Positions 8,137 through 18,800 of a stretch of DNA of 64,000 bases are shown here, one piece after another. The stretch is taken from assembly GCA_964498765.1 (NCBI GenBank), contig CAZCIU010000005.1, positions 1 through 64,000 of the forward strand, in the 5' to 3' direction. Positions within the stretch are counted from its first letter, which is position 1. Each line of letters begins with the position of its first letter. Under the pieces are notes generated by a model that worked only from the letters and a program-made list of their open reading frames with translations, was not told where the DNA came from and searched no databases. The stretch is from UPXZ01 sp964498765. Its GTDB lineage: Bacteria; Bacteroidota; Bacteroidia; Bacteroidales; Paludibacteraceae. The translations under genes were made by a program, and so were the position numbers.

Positions 8137-8916
8137 GTGAAACCGAGCAATAATAAATATCGTATTCCCAAAACACTCCAGTTATTATTTATCGGAGTAT
8201 TTACCTTCAACGTTTTGTGGTTTTTTGCAGCTTTGATTTTTCAGAACAAAGCACTGCCAAACCCACTTGACGTTTACGATATTATGCCTTCCACTATCGC
8301 ATCGGGCATGGGCGAACATGTTTGGGCCAGCCTCAGAAGGGTGATAATCGGAACGGCGATTGCCTTGTTTTTTGGTGTGATTGGTGGTATGCTTACAGCT
8401 CTCAGCAAAAAAGCCAATCGCGTATTGGAACCGCTGCTTTATCTTTCATATCCTGTTCCAAAACTGGCATTATTGCCCATTATTATGATTATTTTCGGGA
8501 TTGGCGAAACCACCAAAATTGTTATGATAATTCTGATCATCGTTTTTCAGTTGATGATTTCGATACGGGATGCTATTCGCCGTTTGCCTAAAGAAAATTA
8601 TTTTGTGCTTTCATCGCTCGGAGCCAGCAAAATGCAATATGTTTTGCATGTTATCATTCCGGGTATTTTGCCGGACGTGCTTTCTGCACTGCGAGTTACC
8701 GTGGGAATTGCCATTTCGGTACTTTTCGTCACAGAAACATTCGGTACAGATAAAGGACTTGGATTTTTTATCGTAGATGCCTGGATGCGATTGGATTACC
8801 TGACCATGTATGCCGGCATTGTTTCCATTTCGATTATCGGATTTTTGCTGTTTGTGGTAATTGACGTAGCGGATGCCGTTTTCTGCAAATGGAATAAGCT
8901 GCAAAGCAGGCAGTAA
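8137..8916 (+). CDS. ABC transporter permease (SsuC/TauC type)
   Basis: 259 aa starting with GTG at 8137. I chose this start because the frame is closed shortly upstream by repeats and the basic N-terminus leads straight into a membrane segment. About six transmembrane helices are visible. The EAA-like coupling loop SSLGASKMQYVLHVIIPGIL is typical of the BPD permease family and would contact the ATPase encoded by the previous gene. It completes a three-part importer of the nitrate/sulfonate/taurine class. Substrate is unknown; no sulfonate or thiamine metabolism genes lie nearby to suggest one. A bidirectional terminator follows directly. Confidence 0.88.
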   Translation: MKPSNNKYRIPKTLQLLFIGVFTFNVLWFFAALIFQNKALPNPLDVYDIMPSTIASGMGEHVWASLRRVIIGTAIALFFGVIGGMLTALSKKANRVLEPLLYLSYPVPKLALLPIIMIIFGIGETTKIVMIILIIVFQLMISIRDAIRRLPKENYFVLSSLGASKMQYVLHVIIPGILPDVLSALRVTVGIAISVLFVTETFGTDKGLGFFIVDAWMRLDYLTMYAGIVSISIIGFLLFVVIDVADAVFCKWNKLQSRQ

Positions 8917-8932
8917 TTTTTCAAAACAACAT

Positions 8933-8966
8933 AAAAAAAAGACACCAAGTTTCGGTGTCTTTTTTT
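8933..8966. terminator. bidirectional terminator
   Basis: GACACC (8941-8946) pairs with GGTGTC (8954-8959). The stem is extended by an A-run on the left and a T-run on the right. It serves the permease gene and the convergent gene ending at 8986. Confidence 0.85.
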
Positions 8967-8985
8967 GCGTTTATATCAGCAGTTC

Positions 8986-9624
8986 TTAAATATCAACTCT
9001 CACAAAACCACCGTAATTCTGGATTTCGGGTCTTACAGGCGTATAGTAATCCACATTTCCACCAAATCCGACAGTATATTTTTTCATTGTCAGTCCCAAT
9101 CGGGAATACAACATGGCTCTTTCGCGTTCTTTGGCTTCAAAATTATGGCTGTAAAATCCTTGCACACGCGTGAAAAGTTTCAAATTGTCGCTTAATGCCG
9201 GTTTGAATTCTACAATTCCGACCGTTTCCATATTTGACCAAGGCATAAAATTGTAGTATGGCGTCAAAACCAGCAACCAAGTTGGATTAGCGTAAGACAA
9301 GTGCAATGCCACGGTTGGAATAAATCCTTTTACAAAGTGATACTGAATTCCACCCGAAACTCCGACGTATTTATGCATTTGGTACACAATAGAGTTCACA
9401 GAAACTAGTTCAGTGCGCCCTTTCAGATAATCGTAATACGCCGCGGCAGATGTAATATTATTGTAGTTAAAATTTCCCGTGATTGTTTTATTCATGCTTA
9501 ATGATAAAGCAACCCGTTCATTACCAAACAATGTTTCGAAAGCAATAGGCGGTTCGCGCCGTTCCTGAGCTGCCAGACTGATAGTCATCAGCGCAAGGGC
9601 AAGTGACAAAATTTGTTTTTTCAT
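8986..9624 (-). CDS. small outer-membrane-like secreted protein, unknown
   Basis: 212 aa with a clear signal peptide (MKKQILSLALALMTISLAAQ). The mature part alternates aromatic and small residues in short strands and ends with an aromatic-rich strand (YGGFVRVDI), which fits a small beta-barrel in the outer membrane. No specific family is recognised. It lies 50 bases after prfC in the same direction, so it may be read from the prfC promoter, although the two jobs look unrelated. Some Bacteroidetes outer-membrane proteins are this small, but topology here is inferred only from composition. Confidence 0.65.
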   Translation of the reverse strand: MKKQILSLALALMTISLAAQERREPPIAFETLFGNERVALSLSMNKTITGNFNYNNITSAAAYYDYLKGRTELVSVNSIVYQMHKYVGVSGGIQYHFVKGFIPTVALHLSYANPTWLLVLTPYYNFMPWSNMETVGIVEFKPALSDNLKLFTRVQGFYSHNFEAKERERAMLYSRLGLTMKKYTVGFGGNVDYYTPVRPEIQNYGGFVRVDI

Positions 9625-9674
9625 CTGTTTATTTAATTAATGGTGATGTTTGTTTTGATAAGAAACTAAATAAA

Positions 9675-11249
9675 TTAAAATTCTGAAGTAAAATGAAATT
9701 TTATATTCTTAAAATCGTTTTGTGCCATCTGAAGAACGTATCCGCTATCAGCCAAAAAGACATCTCTGCCTTCTTTATCTTTGGCCATATACTGTGCTTT
9801 ACGTTTCTTGAAATTCTCTAATTCCTGATAATCATCACTCTCAATCCAGCAAGCTTTGTACAGCGAAATCGGCTCCCAGCGACATTGTGCGTTGTATTCG
9901 TGCAGCAAGCGGTATTGAATAACCTCAAACTGCAATTGCCCGACTGTTCCGATGATTTTGCGATTGTTGAATTGGTTTACAAATAGCTGTGCTACACCTT
10001 CGTCCATCAACTGGTTCACACCTTTTTCAAGCTGCTTGGCTTTCATCGGATCGGCATTTTCCAGATACATAAACATTTCCGGCGAGAAACTTGGCAGTCC
10101 TTTGAAATGCAGTTCTTCTCCTCCGGTCAACGTATCGCCGATTTTGAAATTTCCCGTATCGGGCAAACCTACAATATCTCCCGCGTAAGCTTCGTCCACC
10201 GTTTCTTTTTTCTGAGCCATAAAGGCAGTCGGACTGGAGAAACGCATCATTTTTCCATGACGAATATGCTTGTAGTTCACATTTCGCTCAAATTTCCCTG
10301 AACAGATTTTCACAAAAGCAATACAACTTCTGTGATTTGGATCCATGTTCGCGTGAATTTTGAAAATAAATCCGCTGAAATTGCTTTCGTTCGGATCCAC
10401 TACCCTTTCCAGCGCTTTCGTAGGTCTTGGCGAAGGAGCAACTTCCACAAAACAATCCAATAACTCTTTTACTCCGAAATTGTTCAGCGCACTACCAAAA
10501 AACACCGGAGCAAGCAGTCCGTCCATGTAAAGTTCTTTGTCAAAATCTTCGTAAACGCCATTGATTAGCTCCATGTCTTCACGAAGTTTAGCGGCGTTGT
10601 GTTCTCCTACTTTTTCTCCCAGCAAGTCACTTTCAACGTCAATTTCTACCGATTCGCTGATAACTTGTTTGTTGGGTGTGTAAAGCTGCAGATTATTTTT
10701 GTAAAAATTATATACACCTTTGAAAGTTGCGCCCATGCTAATTGGCCAGCTGAGCGGACGCACGCTGATACCTAATTCACCTTCAAGCTCATCCATCAAA
10801 TCAAACGGATCTCGCCCTTCGCGGTCCATTTTATTCACAAAAATCATAATAGGAGTGTTTCGCATACGGCACACGTTCATCAATTTTCGCGTTTGTGTTT
10901 CCACACCTTTGGCAGCATCCACTACGATAATTACGCTATCCACAGCCGTCAATGTCCGATACGTATCTTCAGCAAAATCCTGGTGACCGGGCGTATCCAA
11001 GATATTGATTTTATAATCGCGGTATTCAAAACCCATCACAGAAGTTGCCACAGAAATACCACGCTGCTTCTCAATTTCCATCCAGTCGGATGTGGCTGTT
11101 TTACGAATTTTATTGGATTTAACGGCTCCTGCCACGTGAATTGCACCTCCGAAAAGAAGTAATTTCTCTGTCAAGGTTGTTTTCCCCGCATCCGGGTGGC
11201 TGATAATGGCAAAAGTACGGCGGCGTTTTATTTCTGATTGTAATGACAT
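9675..11249 (-). CDS. prfC: peptide chain release factor 3
   Basis: 524 aa, close to the usual ~529. It is a translational GTPase that removes RF1/RF2 from the ribosome after peptide release. G1 is SHPDAGKTT (residues 17-25), the switch-II motif is DTPGHQDF, and G4 is NKMD. The segment FAEDTYRTLTAVDSVIIV and the C-terminal YRLLHEYNAQCRWEP are characteristic of RF3 and separate it from EF-G. Start at 11249 gives the normal short N-terminus (MSLQSEIKRRRTF). It has a textbook promoter about 113 bases upstream of the start. Confidence 0.96.
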   Translation of the reverse strand: MSLQSEIKRRRTFAIISHPDAGKTTLTEKLLLFGGAIHVAGAVKSNKIRKTATSDWMEIEKQRGISVATSVMGFEYRDYKINILDTPGHQDFAEDTYRTLTAVDSVIIVVDAAKGVETQTRKLMNVCRMRNTPIMIFVNKMDREGRDPFDLMDELEGELGISVRPLSWPISMGATFKGVYNFYKNNLQLYTPNKQVISESVEIDVESDLLGEKVGEHNAAKLREDMELINGVYEDFDKELYMDGLLAPVFFGSALNNFGVKELLDCFVEVAPSPRPTKALERVVDPNESNFSGFIFKIHANMDPNHRSCIAFVKICSGKFERNVNYKHIRHGKMMRFSSPTAFMAQKKETVDEAYAGDIVGLPDTGNFKIGDTLTGGEELHFKGLPSFSPEMFMYLENADPMKAKQLEKGVNQLMDEGVAQLFVNQFNNRKIIGTVGQLQFEVIQYRLLHEYNAQCRWEPISLYKACWIESDDYQELENFKKRKAQYMAKDKEGRDVFLADSGYVLQMAQNDFKNIKFHFTSEF

Positions 11250-11322
11250 TCTATATAAGTTTAATAAAAGTTCGGGGGTTTGGGTGTTTGGGTGTTTGAT
11301 TGTTAATTCGTTTACTGATTTT

Positions 11323-11341
11323 CCTGCCTGCGGCAGGCAGG
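11323..11341. repeat. 19-bp palindrome CCTGCCTGCGGCAGGCAGG
   Basis: Nine-base arms around a single G, in the leader of prfC just downstream of its promoter. It belongs to a GC-rich palindrome type seen also at about 30043-30061 and, in part, at 33432. Confidence 0.75.
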
Positions 11342-11361
11342 CTTGTTTACTAAAAAGTTTG

Positions 11362-11392
11362 CAAAGATACGGTAATTCTATAAAAACACAAA
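11362..11392 (-). promoter_or_regulatory. promoter of prfC with both Bacteroidetes boxes
   Basis: On the minus strand TTTG (11392-11389), exactly 19 bases, then TATCTTTG (11369-11362). This matches the sigma-ABfr consensus TTTG-N19-TAnnTTTG at every fixed position. Confidence 0.85.
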
Positions 11393-11423
11393 AAAACCAA
11401 CTGACTGAAATCAGTTGGTTTTT
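11392..11423 (-). terminator. terminator of the FadL-like gene
   Basis: AAAAACCAACTGA and TCAGTTGGTTTTT form a 13-bp stem around a 6-base loop. A T-run follows on the minus strand. It touches the -33 box of the prfC promoter, so one transcript ends where the next begins. Confidence 0.85.
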
Positions 11424-11447
11424 GTATCTTAATTGTCTATTTATGAA

Positions 11448-13120
11448 TTACATTCTCAGACCTAAAGTCAACAAGACATTGGAAGTTTTTGTATCAAGAA
11501 CTGTTGGAGTAAGCACTCTGTCCTGATAAGGGAAGAAATCTTCTTTCTGGTTTTTGATTGCGTAAGCAAAGTCTATAAACCAACCCGGTTTGCGATAACC
11601 AAGACCGAATGTTACGTGGCTGGTGTTGTATTTTTGATCAAAATATTCTGTGTTAGTATTTACAGAGTTTCCGACCAAAATTTTACCGTTTACATAATCC
11701 GGATTAACCGCTGGCGTCATCATTGCATAACCTAAACGCAATGAAAAATTCGGAGTAATACGGGCTTCTGCACCGGCTTTCAGTACGTGAACATTGTTAA
11801 GTACGTCTTTCATAGCTGTATTTATATCACCAAACTTCTGTGTGCTTTGAGGATTTCCGTGGAAACGAGCTCCTTTATAATTTACAAAATTATATTCTGC
11901 TGAAAGCANNNNNNNNNNNNNNNNNNNNNNNNNNNNNNNNNNNNNNNNNNNNNNNNNNNNNNNNNNNNNNNNNNNNNNNNNNNNNNNNNNNNNNNNNNNN
12001 NNNNNNNNTTTCCGTGGAAACGAGCTCCTTTATAATTTACAAAATTATATTCTGCTGAAAGCAATCCCATTTTCCCAATCAAATAAGCAGCACTTGCCTG
12101 CATTTGCATTGGGCTCCAAAGATTAAATGCTTGAGAGTTTACAGGAGTTTCAGCCGGATTTTTCTCGTCAGCTGGAATTTCTGATGAATGCAAGTCAGCA
12201 TACGTTTCTTCAGACAAATAAGTAATTGAAGGCGTATGGAATGACAATCCCAATCGCAACTCATTCGATGGAAGATAGATTGCACCTAATTTCGCATTCA
12301 GTCCGATACCGCTTTGAACTTGTTTATTAACCAAATCAAAACCACCGCCATTCTCAAAATCTTCTGTCAAAGTAGTTTTTAGCGAATAATCCAAACTTCT
12401 GATATTCAAACTTGCTCCTAGGAAGAAATTATTGTTGTAGTTTCCACCCCATCCGAATGAGAATTCACTCAGCGAACCAGCTTGATCGAAAGCATATTTA
12501 GGCGTAACCAATTCACCTTGATTAAGCAAGGATGTGAAGTTTTGACCATCAATATTTATCAAATATCCATCAAATCCTAATGTAGTCAGCCAAGGCATAT
12601 CGTAGTTATCGTAACCTACATCGCCTGGTATTGGCGGATTTGGACTGGAAAAATGAGCCAGAAAATCTGTAAATGATGTAGCTGATTTACCACCATTCAT
12701 TACAAAACTTTTATTGAAGTCATTTAATTTCTGGTAAGAAAAAGAAATGTTTGAACCCAACAATCCACTGCCTTTTTCATAGTCAGGAAAAGTCATGATA
12801 TATGAAACATTATTGAAAGATAGTTTTGAGTATCTGTCCTGATTCGTTTTCATATTATGCCATTCGATTGGCTGTGTATTTGTCAAAGCCAAATTCATAG
12901 TTGCAGTAATTTCTGCACTTCTGTACACACCCAGACCGGCCGGATTGTCTTTAATAGCAGAGGCATCGCCACCAAGTGCACCCATGGCTCCACCCAAACT
13001 CACGTATCGGGCAGTTCCGGTCAAATCAGTTTGCGATAAGCGCAATGCATCGTATTCTGTCTGCGCAGTAGCAAGAACCGAGAAAGCTAAAAGGGCAATT
13101 GCCAATATATTTTTTTTCAT
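11448..13120 (-). CDS. FadL/OmpP1-like outer-membrane protein, split by a false gap
   Basis: As printed the gene breaks into 11448-11813 and 11882-13120 around 100 N. The 55 bases 11854-11908 and 12009-12063 are identical, so the contigs overlap and the N-run is spurious. Removing 155 bases gives one frame of 505 aa. Signal peptide: MKKNILAIALLAFSVLATAQ. The motif GDASAIKDNPAGLGVYRS is the N-terminal hatch signature of Bacteroidetes FadL/OmpP1-like barrels, often labelled hemin receptor. The body alternates strands (SFGWGGNYNNNFFLGASL) and the end is a typical barrel closing strand (VLLTLGLRM). Probable channel for hydrophobic compounds across the outer membrane. It lies 102 bases after the gene at 13223 and may share its transcript. 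Confidence 0.85.
11854..12063. other. unmerged contig overlap around an N gap
   Basis: The same 55 bp sits immediately left (11854-11908) and right (12009-12063) of 100 N. The true sequence is therefore 155 bp shorter than shown, and all distances across this point are inflated. Confidence 0.95.
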
Positions 13121-13222
13121 TTTCTTAAGGAGTTAAAGCTAAGAGCCAGAAGTCTGACTCTTTAGCTGAAAGTTTTTTGATTGTTTATATGTAAAAATGT
13201 TTTTCTAAAAAATTACTTCAAA

Positions 13223-14704
13223 TTATCTTCTGCCACCTCCGCCGGATGAACGACTGCTTCCACTACTGGAGCTTGAGCTGCTTCCGCTGGAATAAGAGCC
13301 ACCGGATGATCTGGAGCTTGAGCTACCTGAAGAGTATGAGCCACTACTGCTGCTTCTTGATGAAGAAGAACTTTCATACGAACGAGAGTCACCTGATGAG
13401 CGAGATGGATAAATTCCGTGGCTTGAACTTCTGCTGCTGCTTCCTGAACTTTCGTACGAACTTCTGGTAGAAGTAGTTCTTCCTGAATTAGGAGCAACTG
13501 TTCCTCTACTTGAAGGATTGGTACGATTAATTACTGAAGATGATCTTCCACTGCTTGTAGGAGTAGAATATGTTCTCGTGTTATTACTTCTTACATTAGT
13601 CCATTCTTGTGAAGTTCTCACACTACCGGTTCTCATATTTGTATTCACGTTAGGAGAATAAGACGATCTTGTACTACGTGCGCCAACGGCTGAGTTTTGA
13701 GTTCTTCCTGTAGTTGCTGAAGATGCTGGCTGACGACTTACAGTAGTATATCCACTTCTGCTTGAAGTTGCACTTGCACCGGAATTAATTGCAGAAGTTC
13801 TTCTTGATGCTGCATTCGAATCAACAATAGTGCGTGTACCGGAATGATTTCTTCTGCTGGTTTGAGTAGTAGTATCATACCATCCGCCGTAACCGAGACC
13901 GCCTCCGTAGTATGGATAACCGCCATATCCGTAACCGTAATAGCCGCCGTAATATGGGTATCCCCAACCATAGTAACCGCCCCAGCCGTAGTAACCGGAA
14001 TACCAAGGATCATACATCCCATAATAACTGCCGTACCAACCGCCGTACATTCCACCATAATAGGAATATGGATATCCCCAACCGTAATAACTATTCATTC
14101 CCCAGCCATTATAATATGGATAACCCCAATTATTTCTCCAAGCCCAACTATTGTAGCCGAAAGAGGAGTATTGATAGTTCCACCAGTATGGATTATTCCA
14201 TGTAGGAGTGATGGTTGCGTAAATTCCGTCGATATGTACATTCCAATAGTTATTATCCAAGAAATAAACATCGTTGTATCCCGGATCTGCTATTGTGATT
14301 GTGTAACGAGGATTATGGAAACGACGAATGCGCTCAGCGTATTCTAAGTCGGACCTGGAACCGTTAAAACCATTCAAGTAATAGCCTTCTTCTGCTGCAA
14401 TGCTGTCAGTGTAAAGAGAATCTGCTATCAAATCACCATCTACAATATAAAGCGTATCAGCTACAACAGTGGTTCTGTTACCGTGTTGGTCAATAAACAC
14501 AATCTCTTTTGCTCCATTTCTGTAAATAGTAGATTGTGTAGCCTCAGGTGCTTGTTGTTGTGAAATTCTGGTTTTACGGGCTTCTCTAACCATCGACGCT
14601 TCGTTAGGAGTAACGTAAATGTCGTCAATGATTGCACCTGACTGGGCAAATCCCACGCTCAAGCCAAAAAGGATAAAATAAACCAGTATAAATAGACGTT
14701 TCAT
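13223..14704 (-). CDS. secreted low-complexity protein, Tyr/Gly/Trp-rich then Ser/Arg-rich
   Basis: 493 aa. Residues 1-20 are a signal peptide (MKRLFILVYFILFGLSVGFA). Residues 21-170 are ordinary and include a segment (SDLEYAERIRRFHNPRYTI) I recall from uncharacterised Bacteroidales secreted proteins. Residues 171-275 are almost entirely Tyr, Gly, Trp, Pro and Asn (WGGYYGWGYPYYGGYYGYGY). Residues 281-493 are Ser/Arg/Thr/Gly-rich and end in SGGGGRR. No T9SS domain is visible. The composition suggests a disordered, possibly sticky or self-assembling envelope protein; this is inference. It is first in line with the FadL-like gene 102 bases downstream. Confidence 0.8.
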   Translation of the reverse strand: MKRLFILVYFILFGLSVGFAQSGAIIDDIYVTPNEASMVREARKTRISQQQAPEATQSTIYRNGAKEIVFIDQHGNRTTVVADTLYIVDGDLIADSLYTDSIAAEEGYYLNGFNGSRSDLEYAERIRRFHNPRYTITIADPGYNDVYFLDNNYWNVHIDGIYATITPTWNNPYWWNYQYSSFGYNSWAWRNNWGYPYYNGWGMNSYYGWGYPYSYYGGMYGGWYGSYYGMYDPWYSGYYGWGGYYGWGYPYYGGYYGYGYGGYPYYGGGLGYGGWYDTTTQTSRRNHSGTRTIVDSNAASRRTSAINSGASATSSRSGYTTVSRQPASSATTGRTQNSAVGARSTRSSYSPNVNTNMRTGSVRTSQEWTNVRSNNTRTYSTPTSSGRSSSVINRTNPSSRGTVAPNSGRTTSTRSSYESSGSSSRSSSHGIYPSRSSGDSRSYESSSSSRSSSSGSYSSGSSSSRSSGGSYSSGSSSSSSSGSSRSSGGGGRR

Positions 14705-14814
14705 TTTGTGTGTGAATTAAAAGTTAATTAAAAAAATATTACACCTATATTATATCAACATCTGTGCCATAATCACTATGCCACAATGTTTTAACATAAT
14801 TCGATTTGGGACTT

Positions 14815-14822
14815 CAAATATA
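14815..14822 (-). promoter_or_regulatory. -7 box for the gene at 13223-14704
   Basis: TATATTTG on the minus strand, 110 bases before the start codon. The -33 box is not convincing. Confidence 0.4.
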
Positions 14823-14856
14823 ATCAAAAAACGGCTTTAAATTGGCATTTTATTTC

Positions 14857-14864
14857 TAATTTTG
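14857..14864 (+). promoter_or_regulatory. -7 box for prmA
   Basis: TAATTTTG fits TAnnTTTG, 89 bases before the prmA start. It is divergent from the motif at 14815, so this 249-base gap appears to hold two back-to-back promoters. Confidence 0.45.
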
Positions 14865-14953
14865 CAAGAAATAATTAATGCGCAGGTCTGTAGTGGCAGT
14901 GACAAAAAAAATTACTTTCAGATTTTGCACGGTTTTTCATAAAATAAACGATT

Positions 14954-15793
14954 ATGAAGTACTCGGTTTTACATTTTAGCTTTGACGATAAAGAAGGATT
15001 TGTATCTGACATTTTAGCCGCTCAATTGGGCGAAATTGGTTTTGACACCTTCGAAAATACCGAATTCGGATTGGATGCTTACGTGCCAGACAGCAGCTAC
15101 AACGAAGAGGCTGTTTTGAATTTATTAAGCGAATTTCCTTATGATATTGAAATTGGTTTTGAGAAAGAAAGTCTGGAAGATAAAAACTGGAACGAAGAGT
15201 GGGAAAAGCATTTTTTCGAGCCGATTATCATTGCGGATAAATGTGTAATTCACAGCTCTTTCCATCAAAATATTCCTAAATTGGAATACGATATTATCAT
15301 CGATCCGAAAATGGCTTTTGGCACCGGACATCACGAAACGACGAGTTTGATCATTGCAGAAATTCTGGAAACTGACGTTCAAGGGGAACGAGTTCTTGAT
15401 ATGGGTTGCGGTACTTCTGTGCTGGCAATTCTTGCATCTATGCGCGGTGCATCGGAGCTGACTGCCATTGATATTGACGACTGGTGTGTGGATAATTCAC
15501 TGGAAAATATAGCGCTAAATAAAATAAAAAATATCGACGTAAAATTGGGAGATGCTTCCTTGCTTCCAGGCATGAAATTCGACATTGTGCTTGCCAATAT
15601 CAACCGAAATATCCTTCTCAACGATATGGATAAATACGCCGACTGTCTGCCAAAAGACGGTTTGCTATTTATGAGCGGTTTTTATACGGAAGATGTACCT
15701 GTGCTGCAGAAAAAAGCGAATGAACTCGGACTGAAAATGCTTTATTTCAAGCAGAAAAACAATTGGGCTGCCATGAAATTGACAAAAGAATAA
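14954..15793 (+). CDS. prmA: ribosomal protein L11 methyltransferase
   Basis: 279 aa (E. coli PrmA 293). It uses S-adenosylmethionine to methylate lysines and the N-terminus of L11. The PrmA-specific core MAFGTGHHETT precedes the SAM-binding motif DMGCGTSVLAILA (about residue 149), then AIDIDDWCVDNSLEN and the catalytic-side motif LANINRN. The short N-terminal domain is the L11-recognition domain. Single-gene unit with its own promoter candidate and a terminator right after the stop. Confidence 0.95.
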   Translation: MKYSVLHFSFDDKEGFVSDILAAQLGEIGFDTFENTEFGLDAYVPDSSYNEEAVLNLLSEFPYDIEIGFEKESLEDKNWNEEWEKHFFEPIIIADKCVIHSSFHQNIPKLEYDIIIDPKMAFGTGHHETTSLIIAEILETDVQGERVLDMGCGTSVLAILASMRGASELTAIDIDDWCVDNSLENIALNKIKNIDVKLGDASLLPGMKFDIVLANINRNILLNDMDKYADCLPKDGLLFMSGFYTEDVPVLQKKANELGLKMLYFKQKNNWAAMKLTKE

Positions 15794-15807
15794 AAGTACA
15801 TTAATTC

Positions 15808-15835
15808 AAAAATCCTGAAGTTTTCGGGATTTTTT
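15808..15835. terminator. bidirectional terminator
   Basis: AAAAATCC pairs with GGATTTTT, continued by a partly wobbling inner stem. It lies between the convergent ends of prmA and the sensor kinase gene. Confidence 0.8.
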
Positions 15836-15845
15836 GATTCTATTT

Positions 15846-18800
15846 CTAATTCACTTTTGGCACTACAATTTTGAAAGTAGTTCCTTTGTCAACTTCCGTT
15901 TCAAATTCGATGGTTCCGCCAATCAGATGGATAATATTCTGGCTAATAACTAATCCTAAGCCCATGCCGGTAGATTTTGTAGTGAAATTCGGAGTAAAGA
16001 GATGTTTTTTCACATCGTCCGGAATTCCTTTTCCATTATCTTTTATGTCGATATAAATCCACTTTTCCTTTGTCCAAAGTTTAATATCAATTCGCCCTTT
16101 TTTCTCCGGTGGAATAGCCTGAACGGCATTTTTCAGTAAATTATTAAACACCTGAATTAGTTGCTCACGGTCTGCCATTACAAATTCTCCCTCATCCGGA
16201 CCTTCATAGTGGAGTTCAATATTTTCGTTGGCATTAGCAAAAAGAATGGCTACCGAAGATACTTTCTTAGCCAAATCAACACGAACAAATTTCGCTTCGG
16301 GAAGTTTGGCAAAATTGGAAAATGAACCAGCAATCCGCGATAAATTCTCAATTTGCTCAATCAGAGTTGTAGAAGATTTTTCGAAGTACTCATCAAAATT
16401 CTCATCGTCCATTTGCTTTCTTCGTTGGAGTTGCTGAATGGTCAATTTCATCGGTGTAAGCGGATTATTTATCTCGTGCGCCACTTGTCGCGCCATGGTT
16501 TTCCAGGCTGCTTCACGCTCCGATTTGGCAAGCAACATAGCACTTTTTTCCAGTTCTTCCACAGTTCGGTTGTACTGATCCACGAGCTGCCTGATTTCAT
16601 CTTGCGGTTTGTAATCTACTCTCTTTATTTCCTGCCCGAAATTGATTTTCTTCAAACTTTCTTCCAACAAAAAGAGCGGTGCAGAAAGCTGCCTTCCAAT
16701 CAGCACACTCAAAATCACAAACAGCACAATGATAATCATATAAATATGCACAATCACCGATAGAAAATCCTCTAACTCACCCTGTATCTGATAGTTACTA
16801 AAGAATTGCGGAACGGCGATAAAGCCAATCGGCAGATAATCCATGTTGTAAAAATCGGTGTAAGCCGTCATATATTCGAGATTTCCAATCCGTTCAAACT
16901 GATTCAAATCTTCCAAATTTGAGAAATACGGAATTGGCGAAATCTGACGACTAATCAACTCACGCGTAAACAGCGGCATCTGCGAACTGGCAATCAATCT
17001 TCCGTGATTGTCATACACGTGAATATCCGTCTGATAGGTGTATGAAAGATCCTGCAAGTCAAAATTTAGGTCGTTGCTCATTGTCGAATCCAGTTCTTCG
17101 CGCCAGGAATATTTCTCCTGCAGAGCATTTTGAATGTAAGTTTTCGTTTGTTCCAGTTTCTGCTTATGCTCATCAATGTATTTTTGCTGCATGTAATTAA
17201 ACGACACATAGAAAATAGAAATAAAACTGACCACCAAAAGCAGCGTAAACGAATACATAAACTTGGATGAGAACGTGTATTTTACTTTTGTTTCCTTGTG
17301 AATAAGCCTGTAAATCCACATTACGAAAAACGTAATACAGATAAACAGCAAGAAAACATACACGAAATAAAGCACTAATATCAGCGGACTTTCGATGTCT
17401 TTTTCCGATAAAATAAAATAATTATAGGCATTCGGAACATAAATATAATGATTGTAGCCTCCGAATTCCTGAACATAGAAATTCTCTTTTCGCTTTTCAA
17501 TCCAGCTTGCATCGCTTTGATACTTGTATTGACCCGATGAATTCATCAATTCACGGAAAGTATAGCGCGCAATGGAAAGTTTGAGCTGATTATAAAGTCC
17601 CGAATTATTTTCCAAAAGCAAATCCGGGAAACTGTAACTCTTGTAATACTTCCGCGGATAAAACTCCATGTAGAAATTCGTATCAGAACCGGTTACAAGA
17701 CTTTCGTTGTAAGCTCCGATAAACTCCATATCGGACTTTGGATTTCCCATGATGTAAAAATGCGTATCCTTAACTCTCCTACCCCAGTTGGAAATGGCGT
17801 TTTTGAATTCATTGTCCAATTGCGAATTATCCACCGCCGCGAAAAGTCGCATTTCATACTTATTCCAGAAACCACGCAAATAGGCATTGTTGATATAATC
17901 ATTCGCTCGCAAAATGGAATCCGGCTCTTGTACTATTTGTTTCAGATAATTATCGGAAATAATGCTTTTGTCCAAATCATCCAGAAGCACAATCGCCAAG
18001 CGATCTTCATCGGTTTCATCGTTCAGATAGTGGTTTTCGGCAAGCGTACGGTATTTTTCAAATTTTTTATCCCGATTCATGTGATTGGTGGACCAAGCAA
18101 TGAAAAACGTAAAAAATGCCAGCCAAATGACAATGAACAACCTGGTTTTTTTGAAAAATTTAACCACATGCGGCAAATATAAAATGGCCGAAAGCAAAAC
18201 ATACGATACCACAAACAGCACTCCGTAATCTCCGAAATAGAAATAGCCGAGTATGCTTACTATCACCGCCAAAACGATTTCATATTCCGCCACGGTCACA
18301 ATGTCGTTTTTGCGAATAAGCATGCTGTGAATTTTGATATGTAGCAGCATAAACCCAATGCCCCAAATCAAAAACAGCAAATGATTCCAAATCGCAACGA
18401 AGGAGAAATCTTCAATTCGTTGCACGTTTATTTCGGTGGAAGAATTAAAGACCACACCAATCAAAAATGTAAAAATCAGGAAGAAATAAACCGCAGGAAC
18501 AAATTGTAAGATGACGAGCTTTACTTTCAAATATTTATCTCGCTCAATGCCTCTTTTTACATAATAACAAAACAAATAGATGACCGAAAAAATATAAAGC
18601 GACAGAAAACTGAGGTGCGTCAGCGTTCGTAGAAAAGTATTTGAAGCGTAATGAAACGGTGTGAAAACTTTATTCAGAAAGAATGAGCTTGGGATATTGA
18701 AAATAAGCAGCGCAAACACGAAAACACTCATTGAAATACTTACTTTCAGGAAATCGCTCATCGGAATGGACGTATTTCCAAAGACGCGCGGCAAATGTGA

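Noticed and set aside
13844..14347. 167-aa plus-strand ORF of Ile/Thr/Val repeats
   Set aside because: Antisense of the Tyr/Gly/Trp-rich coding region; the pattern is a mirror of that codon bias.
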